DNA of 6,057 bases. Origin: CAYXRS01 sp964636485 (GTDB lineage Bacteria > Gemmatimonadota > Gemmatimonadetes > Gemmatimonadales > Gemmatimonadaceae). Location: contig CAZWSO010000152.1 in assembly GCA_964636485.1 (NCBI GenBank), positions 1 to 6,057 on the forward strand. Reading direction: 5' to 3'. The position numbers were made by a program, and so were the translations under genes. The notes under the pieces were generated by a model, which had not been told where the DNA came from, did not search any database, and was given only the letters and a program-made list of their open reading frames with translations. Positions 1-5,186 of the stretch are shown in pieces. Every line of letters starts with the position of its first letter. Position 1 is the stretch's first letter.

Positions 1-63
1 GTGAACGAGGCTGGGTTCGTTACCGAGTATCCGGATCTCTGGATCGCGGCAGACGGCCGGTGA
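1..63 (+). CDS. Possible 3' end of an upstream gene (partial)
   Basis: Frame 1 reads 20 sense codons from the first base and then TGA at 61-63. The peptide ends in FVTEYPDLWIAADGR, which has an ordinary protein-like composition, and the codon third positions are moderately GC-rich. The window starts with GTG, but this is probably chance, and the stretch is more likely the C-terminus of a gene that began before the window. Frame 3 is also open across this stretch, so the assignment is weak. No family can be recognised from 20 residues. Confidence 0.3.
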   Translation: MNEAGFVTEYPDLWIAADGR

Positions 64-142
64 CGTGGCGAGGTGCCGCCGCGAGCCGAGCGCCCTCGCC
101 GCCGGCGACCGACGCGAGGGCAGCTGGACTGGGGCGTCGATC

Positions 143-198
143 ACGGAACGACCAAACCACCAGACCTCCGAACCTGCGAAACTGCGAACCCCCCGAAT
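143..198. repeat. Degenerate 8-bp-period tandem repeat
   Basis: Reading from 143 in steps of eight, successive blocks follow a loose pattern NCCGAACC: ACCAAACC at 151-158, ACCAGACC at 159-166, TCCGAACC at 167-174, and TGCGAACC at 183-190, with weaker copies at 143-150, 175-182 and 191-198. It lies in the non-coding stretch just before the start codon at 210. The frame of the downstream gene stays open through it but gives a low-complexity peptide, so it is probably not translated. It could be a simple-sequence tract or one copy of a dispersed intergenic repeat family. Confidence 0.55.
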
Positions 199-209
199 CC
201 TCGGCCGTC

Positions 210-512
210 ATGCCTCTCTCTATACCGAGTGCCCCGTGCATCCTCATCCGCCGTTCCGCGTTCGAGCGCTCGGCGCTGACGCGGGCCGAAATCGATGAGC
301 GTTTCATGCTGACGGATGAGGAGTTCCGTGTGGAGGGCGAGCTGATCGTGATCGGTCCCTTGCACGACGATTTTACTGCTGGCGAGCTGGCTGAAACGCT
401 GGAGGAAAAAGGGCTCATCTACTTCGATGACTTCTTCGACCTGAGCGGAAACTGGCCGTCCTGGCTGCAGCTGTTCGCGATGACGGCGCGCGACGCTACT
501 TCTTTCGGGTGA
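210..512 (+). CDS. Conserved-looking hypothetical protein, 100 aa
   Basis: Not a family I can name. The protein is small, soluble and acidic, with no signal peptide, membrane segment or metal-binding cluster. An N-terminal part (residues 10-32) is rich in Ile, Arg and Glu. The middle (35-50) contains the strand-like run FRVEGELIVIGP, followed by a likely helix (56-67). The C-terminal part has YFDDFFDLSGNWPSWLQLF (71-89), rich in aromatic and acidic residues and the part most likely to be conserved. The ATG at 210 was chosen because the frame upstream, although open to the window edge, runs through the repeat tract and is low in complexity. No clear ribosome binding site precedes it. The last 17 nt overlap the convergent gene on the other strand. 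The coding call is fairly secure; the start is less so. Confidence 0.7.
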   Translation: MPLSIPSAPCILIRRSAFERSALTRAEIDERFMLTDEEFRVEGELIVIGPLHDDFTAGELAETLEEKGLIYFDDFFDLSGNWPSWLQLFAMTARDATSFG

Positions 513-768
513 GCACGCGCGGCCGAGACTCCTCGGTCAGCTCGCCGTGGCGCAGCAGCCCATCCCACCCACACTCATAGCACCAGCTCGTGCGAAACCA
601 GGGCATGAGCGTGTTCCACCCTCGCGATCTTACGCGGAGCGTGGCGGCATCGCAGTTGGGACACCGGTCACCGCGCGGCAGCAAGCAGTAGAAGAGGATA
701 GTGGCCGCGATGATCCGCAGCACGAAAATGCCAATGAAGAAGACGGCGAAGAGGACGGGGTCGGACAA
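496..768 (-). CDS. Small membrane protein with zinc ribbon, 90 aa
   Basis: One N-terminal membrane segment (about residues 4-30, very rich in Phe, Ile, Leu and Val) is followed by a compact cysteine domain: CPNC at 36-39 and CYEC at 63-66. Two CxxC pairs 23 residues apart are typical of a zinc ribbon. The knuckles are flanked by tryptophans (W51, W57, W62, W68), and the tail is short and basic, ending RKK. The start is TTG at 768: an in-frame TAA lies about 27 nt upstream with no ATG or GTG between, and starting later would lose the membrane segment. The stop is TAG. The 3' end overlaps the convergent neighbour by 17 nt. A cytosolic ribbon anchored to the membrane may bind zinc, protein or nucleic acid; the function is unknown. 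Confidence 0.75.
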   Translation of the reverse strand: MSDPVLFAVFFIGIFVLRIIAATILFYCLLPRGDRCPNCDAATLRVRSRGWNTLMPWFRTSWCYECGWDGLLRHGELTEESRPRVLTRKK

Positions 769-846
769 GGAACGACCGGGAAGCGAAGCCCGCGCTTAAG
801 GATTCGGAATTCATGAGCTGCAAGTGCCGAACACGTGCCTTCGTTT

Positions 847-861
847 CCGGACATCGTCCGG
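847..861. repeat. Perfect 6-bp inverted repeat, 3-nt loop
   Basis: CCGGAC at 847-852 and GTCCGG at 856-861 are exact reverse complements separated by ATC. On the minus strand it lies about 80 nt before the zinc-ribbon start and about 85 nt after the NfeD-like stop. No T-run follows on either strand, so it is not a classical intrinsic terminator. It could be a small operator or an RNA hairpin, or chance in GC-rich DNA. Confidence 0.4.
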
Positions 862-898
862 CGCTACAGCCCGGGGGAACTGCCACGCACAGCTCCGC

Positions 899-929
899 AT
901 TGCGTACCGCGAACGGCGGCGTGCGCAAT
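899..929 (-). terminator. Terminator-like hairpin after the NfeD-like gene (no U-tract)
   Basis: ATTGCG (899-904) pairs with CGCAAT (924-929), and inside it CCGC (907-910) pairs with GCGG (916-919). One extra G-U pair forms only in the minus-strand transcript. The hairpin begins about 17 nt after the stop codon of the NfeD-like gene, where a terminator or a 3'-end-protecting hairpin would be expected. There is no T-run after it, so termination would have to be Rho-dependent or weak. The fold was worked out by eye. Confidence 0.35.
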
Positions 930-945
930 CCCAACCGACGGCCCT

Positions 946-1479
946 TTAGTGATGCCCTTCCATCTCCTTCTCGATCACGCTCCACAGCTCCACATGCGCA
1001 ACGCCGTCCTCGATGCGCTCGATCACGATCTCGGCTCCCACCGCGATTGCCTCACCCGAAAGGCTGCGCGCCGGAAGTCGGTACTGCTGCCCGTCATGCG
1101 CGTACTCGATCAGGCCGTCGCCTCCGGGAGGAACCGCCTGCACCACCTCCCCGGGGTGCCCCTGAAGCTCGAAGCGTGGATCATCGGGGTCGCGCACCGC
1201 GCTCGGAACCGCCCAGCCGGCGATCAGCGAAAAGGTGCCCACCGCCGCGGCCACTCCCAGTGCGGCGGCGATCCCCAGCACCAGCCCGAAGCCCAGCGTC
1301 GAATACCGGTCCAGCAGATAGCCGGCGGCGCCGAGCACCGTGAGCAGCGCTCCAATTGTCGGCAGATTGAGAATGCGGGCTCGAAGGAGCTGCTCCTTGC
1401 TCCGCACTATCCCGACGAGCATGGCGCGCACGCCGAGCAGAAGGCCCAGCAGGAACGTGATCAGATAGAAGACCCGCAT
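946..1479 (-). CDS. NfeD-like membrane protein with C-terminal OB fold, 177 aa
   Basis: The N-terminal half is membrane: segments at about 3-22, 41-56 and 62-90, the last two separated by a short RYST turn. The C-terminal half (about 103-170) has the pattern of NfeD OB-fold domains: LQGHPGEVV, a GGDGLIEY strand, a GQQYRLPARS strand, then VGAEIVIERIEDGVAHVEL, where the added strands end in the typical G-x-x-V-x-V-x-x-x-x-x-x-x-x-V pattern. NfeD-type proteins are usually partners of SPFH/stomatin proteins or membrane proteases and are thought to act in membrane organisation. No such partner is encoded in the window. The gene starts 3 nt after the stop of the hydrolase upstream, with a GGAG ribosome binding site inside the end of that gene, so the two are translated from one message. 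The length fits short NfeD forms lacking the protease domain. The exact subfamily is uncertain. Confidence 0.75.
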   Translation of the reverse strand: MRVFYLITFLLGLLLGVRAMLVGIVRSKEQLLRARILNLPTIGALLTVLGAAGYLLDRYSTLGFGLVLGIAAALGVAAAVGTFSLIAGWAVPSAVRDPDDPRFELQGHPGEVVQAVPPGGDGLIEYAHDGQQYRLPARSLSGEAIAVGAEIVIERIEDGVAHVELWSVIEKEMEGHH

Positions 1480-1482
1480 GAG

Positions 1483-2349
1483 TTACGACTCCAAATGACG
1501 CCGAAAGAATGCCACTGTTCGCGGCCACGCACTGCGCGTGGCCTCCATGTTCGCGCCGTCGCGGCCGGTCTGCTGGCGAAGGAATCCATGCCCGGCGCCC
1601 GGATACAACTCATGCTCGAAGGAGCGGCCGAGCGCGCGCAAGGCGGAGTCCGCGGGAGGAATGGTGGCGTTCACCCGCGCGTCGTCGCCGCCGTACAGTC
1701 CCAGCACGGGCGCACGCACAGAAGCGAGCGAGGCGGTTGCCGGCGAGGACCCGTAATACACGACACTTGCGCCCAGGCGCGGCGAGTGGACGGCATGGTT
1801 GAAGGAGACGGTGCCGCCCCAGCAGAAGCCTACGATACCATAGCTTTGCCGCGCCGCCGGTAGCGCCATGGCATGTCTCGCAATGGCGTCGATGCGGCGC
1901 TGGATCTCGGCGTTGGGGAGCGCACGAATGGCCGAGACCACCGAGTCGCGCACGCTCATGTCCACTCCCTTCCCTGAAAGGAAGTCCGGTGCCACGGCTA
2001 TGAAACCGTCCGCGGCGAGCTGATCGGCCACTGCCCTGATCCAATCGCTGACCCCGAAGATTTCGTGCACCACGATGATGACCGGTGCCGGCGTGCTTCG
2101 CTCCGGATAGACGATCCATGCGCGAACGCTGTCAGCTCCGTCGCCCACCATGATCCACTCGCCGTGTCGCGGCGAAGCGGCCAGGCGCTGCTCGGCGTCT
2201 TCGGCACCGGCCGGTAGCGCGCCAACGGTAGCGGCGGAAGCGGGTGCCGGCGCGGTTTCTTCAGCGGCACCGCCCGGCGTGGACCGTGTGGTGCACCCGG
2301 CAAGCATCGCCATCAGGACAAACCGTTGAGCAGCTACCAATGACGTCAT
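1483..2349 (-). CDS. Dienelactone hydrolase family lipoprotein, 288 aa
   Basis: An alpha/beta hydrolase of the dienelactone hydrolase family. The residues expected for the family are present: E96 in HEIFG, nucleophile C176 in GFCWGG, D223 in GGDDARV, and H254 in GAGHGF. The use of Cys rather than Ser as nucleophile is characteristic. The N-terminus has a lipoprotein signal ending MLAGC, with C19 as the lipidated residue, then an Ala/Pro/Glu-rich linker (about 20-60) before the enzyme domain at about 62-288. The enzyme is therefore expected on the periplasmic side of a membrane. The classical family members are cytoplasmic enzymes of chloroaromatic breakdown; here the substrate is unknown and is probably an ester or lactone met in the envelope. 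The ATG at 2349 was chosen over the longer open frame because only it places the lipobox correctly. Its stop lies 3 nt before the NfeD-like start. Confidence 0.85.
   Translation of the reverse strand: MTSLVAAQRFVLMAMLAGCTTRSTPGGAAEETAPAPASAATVGALPAGAEDAEQRLAASPRHGEWIMVGDGADSVRAWIVYPERSTPAPVIIVVHEIFGVSDWIRAVADQLAADGFIAVAPDFLSGKGVDMSVRDSVVSAIRALPNAEIQRRIDAIARHAMALPAARQSYGIVGFCWGGTVSFNHAVHSPRLGASVVYYGSSPATASLASVRAPVLGLYGGDDARVNATIPPADSALRALGRSFEHELYPGAGHGFLRQQTGRDGANMEATRSAWPRTVAFFRRHLES
1489..1492 (-). promoter_or_regulatory. Ribosome binding site of the NfeD-like gene
   Basis: GGAG on the minus strand lies 9 nt before the ATG at 1479, inside the last codons of the hydrolase gene. It is one of the few clear Shine-Dalgarno matches in the window. 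It supports this start and supports translation of the two genes from the same message. Confidence 0.6.
2340..2349. repeat. 10-bp perfect palindrome over a start codon
   Basis: ATGACGTCAT is its own reverse complement and contains the start codon of the dienelactone-hydrolase-family lipoprotein (ATG ACG TCA). A dimeric regulator could bind there, but a single 10-bp palindrome inside coding sequence may be chance. Confidence 0.3.
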
Positions 2350-2419
2350 AATGCACCGGCGGTTGAAGTTGAACGTGAGAACGGCCGGGTTCGGGGCGCG
2401 AGTGCAGGGATCCGTTGCA

Positions 2420-3196
2420 TTATCTGATCGGCAGGTCGAAGCGCAACGGGTTCCCGGCACGGTAGTCGAAGTGCCACCATTCGCGGAAGTAGTTGGAGAA
2501 TCCCTGCGCTTCAAGCGCTTCCACAAGCCGCTGACGGTTCCACGCCACGTCGCCAGTTGCGGCGCCGGTGTGCGCCGCACGCGTGAACGTATCGAAATCC
2601 GTCCCCATGTCCACCGGCTCGCCGGTGTCGAGAGCCACCAGCGTGACATCCACCGCAAGGCCGAGATTGTGGCGGCTGCGTCGCGCTATCCATCCGTTGA
2701 GGAGGTCATCGCGTCCCGCCCGTTCGGCCCACTCCACCATCGCCAGCGTCGCTCGCACGGGCCGGTAGCCGTCCCACACCTTCAGGCCATAACCCTGCCG
2801 GCGCAGCTCGTGCTGCGCCCGTGCCAGTGCGTCCGCCGCCTCGCGGCGAAGCAGGGCCCGGTTCGCATGATAGCCGGGCAGCGGGGTAGTGGTGAAGTTG
2901 TCGGAACCGGCGTAGCGCGCGTTTACGACAATGGTGGAGTCGATTTCGCGCACATCCACAAGCATGCGTCGGGCGATTGAATCGGGTGCGATGCCGGAAG
3001 CTCCCGGCATCTCATCTGGCGCAGCTTCAAGCAGGCTCACCTCGTTCAGATCGAGCGCCTGAGCTTCGGAGGTGGCGGCCGCGATCTCGGCGGAGTCTTG
3101 CGTAGCCGGTGTACGCCCGGCCGGTGCGCAGGCGGCAAGCACGACCGCCGCGACGCAGACCGTCAGAGGTTGTGGTGCGATCGAGTGAGGGTGCAT
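2420..3196 (-). CDS. VanX-type D-Ala-D-Ala dipeptidase lipoprotein, 258 aa
   Basis: A zinc metallopeptidase of family M15, VanX/DdpX type, which cleaves D-alanyl-D-alanine. The active-site set is complete: R145 in GYRP, zinc ligands H176 and D183 in SRHNLGLAVD, H242 with catalytic E239 in EWWHFDY, and FDTFTRAAH (201-209). The H-to-D spacing of 7 and the E-to-H spacing of 3 match VanX (H116/D123, E181/H184). The N-terminus is a lipoprotein signal ending VVLAAC, with C23 lipidated, followed by an acidic linker (about 28-75) before the catalytic domain. VanX itself is cytoplasmic, so this enzyme should act in the periplasm, on free dipeptide from peptidoglycan turnover or on related D-amino-acid peptides. 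No van-type ligase or sensor genes are near, so a resistance role is not indicated. The ATG at 3196 fits the lipobox; the longer frame to 3352 does not. Confidence 0.88.
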   Translation of the reverse strand: MHPHSIAPQPLTVCVAAVVLAACAPAGRTPATQDSAEIAAATSEAQALDLNEVSLLEAAPDEMPGASGIAPDSIARRMLVDVREIDSTIVVNARYAGSDNFTTTPLPGYHANRALLRREAADALARAQHELRRQGYGLKVWDGYRPVRATLAMVEWAERAGRDDLLNGWIARRSRHNLGLAVDVTLVALDTGEPVDMGTDFDTFTRAAHTGAATGDVAWNRQRLVEALEAQGFSNYFREWWHFDYRAGNPLRFDLPIR

Positions 3197-3273
3197 GGCA
3201 GCGCCGCGTGTCTCGTAGTCCGCGTTCCCGTCATTGCGGGAGTGCACGGCTGGATCCCGGAACGAGCCAGTGC
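3197..3273. other. 77-nt gap with a small hairpin
   Basis: This spacer separates the YheT-family gene from the dipeptidase gene. It holds a short inverted repeat, TCCCG (3226-3230) and CGGGA (3237-3241), with a 6-nt loop. No T-run follows and no good promoter is visible. It may merely be a spacer within a transcript. Confidence 0.35.
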
Positions 3274-4278
3274 TCAACCTGCGGCCCTCCCGTTCAACCG
3301 CTCGTTCAGGTAGGCCAGCACGCGCTGCTCCGCATAGTACAGAGGCCTCCACGGCAGCCTCCCACCAATGAAACCAACATGTCCGCCATGCTCGACAATC
3401 TCCAGCTCGAGCGCGGCGTTGGCGCCCACGATCGGCAGCACGTCGTCCAGCAGCTCCGGCGGCATGAACGGATCGTCGCGCGCGCTGAGCAGAAGTGTGG
3501 GCCGGCGGATCGCGTGCAGGAAGTGGACCGAGCTCGATCGCGTGTAATAGTCGTCCGCACTCGTGAAGCCGTGCAGTGGGGCGGTGATCCGGTCGTCGAA
3601 CTCGTAGAGCGTTCCCGACCCCCGGATTGCGTGCTCGGATATCAGATCGGGGAACAGCTTCCGCTTTAGGCGCGCCTTGCGCCGCAGTGACCGCAGGAAA
3701 TGCACCTCGTACATTCGCGACGCGCCACGCGTGATGTACCGCGTGGACGATCCCAGATCGTACGGCACGGACACCGTTGCCGCGCCACGAAGCTCACGCG
3801 GCACGTTCTCCCCCTGCTCGCCCAGCCATTTGAGGAGCACGTTTCCGCCAAGCGATATACCTGTTGCGAGCAGCGGCCGGCCCGGCTCCTCCGCCACGAG
3901 CCGCTCGATCACGAAGCCGAGATCGCCCGTCTCGCCGGAGTGGTAGAAGCGGGGTAGCCGGTTCATCTCCAGGCCGCAGGAGCGGAATACCAGCACGTCC
4001 GCCGCCCAGCCGGCGCGCCATGCCGCCGCCAGCATCCCAGCGACGTAGTGTGAGCGGTGCGACCCCTCGAGCCCGTGCAGGATGAGCAGCCGGGGACGGT
4101 CCGGAGGCGCAGCCAGCCGGTGAAGCTCCAGGAAGTCGCCGTCCGGCGTCTCCCAACACTCGCGACGCGACCCGACGCGAGGAAGCGGGCGGCAGAACTT
4201 CCCCCAAAGCGTCCTCAGGTGCGCCCCTGGAATCCACCAGGCGGGAACGAATGGCTGATGCGCCTTGGGAGGGGGCAT
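3274..4278 (-). CDS. YheT-family alpha/beta hydrolase, 334 aa
   Basis: Matches the YheT/ABHD1-3 group of alpha/beta hydrolases (old UPF0017). The N-terminal PFVPAWWIPGAHLRTLWG (9-26) fits the family's HLQT-type opening motif. LILHGLEGS (65-73) forms the oxyanion region, and SCGLEMNRLPRFYHSGETGDL (100-120) corresponds to the family's conserved RGC..N..pr.YHsG.t.Dl segment. The nucleophile is S142 in GISLGGN. The acid is D268 or D269 in ARDDPFMP, and the base is H300 in EHGGHVGFIGG. The length is usual for the family. The protein is soluble with no signal peptide. The bacterial function is poorly known; relatives are esterases or lipases. It starts 9 nt after the LysM gene's stop, so the two are probably co-transcribed. 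The bases before the ATG are pyrimidine-rich (TTTTCCTCC), with no ribosome binding site. Confidence 0.9.
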   Translation of the reverse strand: MPPPKAHQPFVPAWWIPGAHLRTLWGKFCRPLPRVGSRRECWETPDGDFLELHRLAAPPDRPRLLILHGLEGSHRSHYVAGMLAAAWRAGWAADVLVFRSCGLEMNRLPRFYHSGETGDLGFVIERLVAEEPGRPLLATGISLGGNVLLKWLGEQGENVPRELRGAATVSVPYDLGSSTRYITRGASRMYEVHFLRSLRRKARLKRKLFPDLISEHAIRGSGTLYEFDDRITAPLHGFTSADDYYTRSSSVHFLHAIRRPTLLLSARDDPFMPPELLDDVLPIVGANAALELEIVEHGGHVGFIGGRLPWRPLYYAEQRVLAYLNERLNGRAAG

Positions 4279-4287
4279 GGAGGAAAA

Positions 4288-5037
4288 TTAATCGGGATCC
4301 GGCCGTCCGGGGCCCACAAGCAGACTGTCCCCGACGCGCAAGCGCGGGCTCGTCAGCGAATTGAGCGCCAGAAGCGAGTCGGCTGTGAGGCCATAGCGGG
4401 CGCTGATCGACGTCAGGGTCTCGCCGCGCTGGACATGGTGGTAAAGGGCGCGGCGAGCCGCGTCCTCGGAATCCTCCCGCGCAATCCGCGCGGCTTCCGA
4501 TTCCGCGTCGCGGTGCCGCTGAAATTCGGCGACGAGTACCAACAGCGACTCGGCGCGCTGCCAGGCGCGTGGGTGGATTCTGAAGGTCGCCGACGGCCCG
4601 TACGGAAGCGCGATCTCGATGCCTCGGGCGCCGCGAACACCGCTTCGGCGCACGACAAGTGCCGCGGAATCGATGACGAAGCTCACGCGCTCGAGCGCAG
4701 GCGGTTCACCGACGGCCTCGCGAGTGATCGGCCCGGGGACAAGCCCCACGAACAGCAGCCGTCGCTCGGTGGCCACAAGCACCCCCCGCGTAGGGCGGAA
4801 GTAGTCCCACCACCGGCGCTGAAACGCAGGTACACTCCATTCGACCGTCTCCCCCAGGGCGGCGAGCTGAGCCTCCGCCTCTTCCCGGACAAGCGGAGGG
4901 ACAGCTAACGGATCGCGATCCGACGACGCCCCCACCGCGATGACTGCGAGCGCGAGGAGCGCGACGAACCCCACGAACGCAAGCGCCCTGAGTGAACGGG
5001 AAAGCGGCGTGCCAGATCGTGCCGGATTATGGATCAT
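4288..5037 (-). CDS. Membrane-anchored LysM protein, 249 aa
   Basis: A single N-terminal membrane segment (about 18-37) without a lipobox suggests an anchored protein facing the periplasm. The central part (about 45-175) contains RPTRGVLVATERRLLFVG (81-98), then strands VSFVIDSAALVVRR and GIEIALPYGPSATFRI, then a helix. This pattern resembles bacterial PH-like domains, but that is inference. A charged helix rich in Glu, Ala and Arg (172-197) links to a C-terminal LysM domain (199-242): YHHVQRGETLTSISARYGL, then LLALN and LRVGDSLLV. LysM binds the N-acetylglucosamine chains of peptidoglycan. I chose ATG 5037; a start at 5112 adds 25 residues and follows GAGGG directly but leaves no spacing. 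This gene heads the minus-strand cluster. No catalytic domain is seen, so it may be a scaffold or sensor. Confidence 0.75.
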   Translation of the reverse strand: MIHNPARSGTPLSRSLRALAFVGFVALLALAVIAVGASSDRDPLAVPPLVREEAEAQLAALGETVEWSVPAFQRRWWDYFRPTRGVLVATERRLLFVGLVPGPITREAVGEPPALERVSFVIDSAALVVRRSGVRGARGIEIALPYGPSATFRIHPRAWQRAESLLVLVAEFQRHRDAESEAARIAREDSEDAARRALYHHVQRGETLTSISARYGLTADSLLALNSLTSPRLRVGDSLLVGPGRPDPD

Positions 5038-5117
5038 CGCAAGGCAGGTTATGGAGCGTCGGAAACAGGTCTCATCCGGGTCTGGTGGTAGCGGAGGCAG
5101 GCAGCGCTTCATCCCTC

Positions 5118-5124
5118 ATTTATA
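5118..5124 (-). promoter_or_regulatory. Candidate -10 element for the LysM-led cluster
   Basis: TATAAAT on the minus strand is a near-consensus sigma-70 type -10 element, in the only AT-rich island (5111-5130) of this GC-rich area. It would start transcription near 5110, giving about 75 nt of leader before ATG 5037, or an almost leaderless message for ATG 5112. No good -35 element is seen. The overlapping TATATT at 5121-5126 could serve the divergent + strand genes. Confidence 0.4.
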
Positions 5125-5186
5125 TTTCATTCACGACGCGCCGATCTGCGTGCGCGCGGCGACTCCTGATTCCCAATATCGTACCC

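Larger units (their letters stand above)
769..945. other. 177-nt intergenic gap with two inverted repeats
   Basis: No credible coding frame was found here on either strand. The stretch lies between the end of the NfeD-like gene and the TTG start of the zinc-ribbon gene, both on the minus strand. It therefore acts as the 3' region of one and the 5' region of the other. It holds two hairpin-forming sequences (listed separately). A weak promoter-like pair on the minus strand (TTGCAG, 17 nt, CTTAAG) sits shortly before the zinc-ribbon start, but its match to consensus is poor and I do not claim it. Confidence 0.6.

Noticed and set aside
20..418. Minus-strand open frame of 132 codons at the left edge
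   Set aside because: The product is a Ser/Arg-rich low-complexity peptide opposite the small acidic protein and the repeat tract, with no motifs.
835..1863. Long + strand open frame of 342 codons
   Set aside because: It runs antisense to the NfeD-like gene and most of the hydrolase gene, both of which have clear domains. The product is rich in Arg, His and Gly with no family pattern, as expected for an opposite-strand shadow in GC-rich DNA.
2340..2349. ATGACGTCAT palindrome as a regulator site
   Set aside because: It is a single copy that includes the start codon and first codons. There is no second half-site or conserved partner, so chance cannot be excluded; it is listed only as a low-confidence repeat.
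2350..2658. N-terminal extension of the dienelactone-hydrolase-family gene
   Set aside because: The open frame continues upstream into the dipeptidase gene, but the extra peptide is Arg/Thr-rich shadow sequence and would bury the lipoprotein signal.
2351..2980. + strand open frame of 209 codons
   Set aside because: It is antisense to the VanX-type gene, which has a full set of catalytic residues. No independent coding signal is seen.
2420..3196. Glycopeptide-resistance (van) operon
   Set aside because: Only a VanX-type enzyme is present. There is no VanA/B-type ligase, VanH dehydrogenase or VanRS pair, and the protein is a lipoprotein.
3197..3352. N-terminal extension of the VanX-type gene
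   Set aside because: It would overlap the end of the YheT-family gene and put 52 residues before the signal peptide; the ATG at 3196 fits the lipobox.
4057..4908. Long + strand open frame of 283 codons
   Set aside because: It is antisense to the YheT-family and LysM genes. The product is low in complexity, Arg-rich and without motifs.
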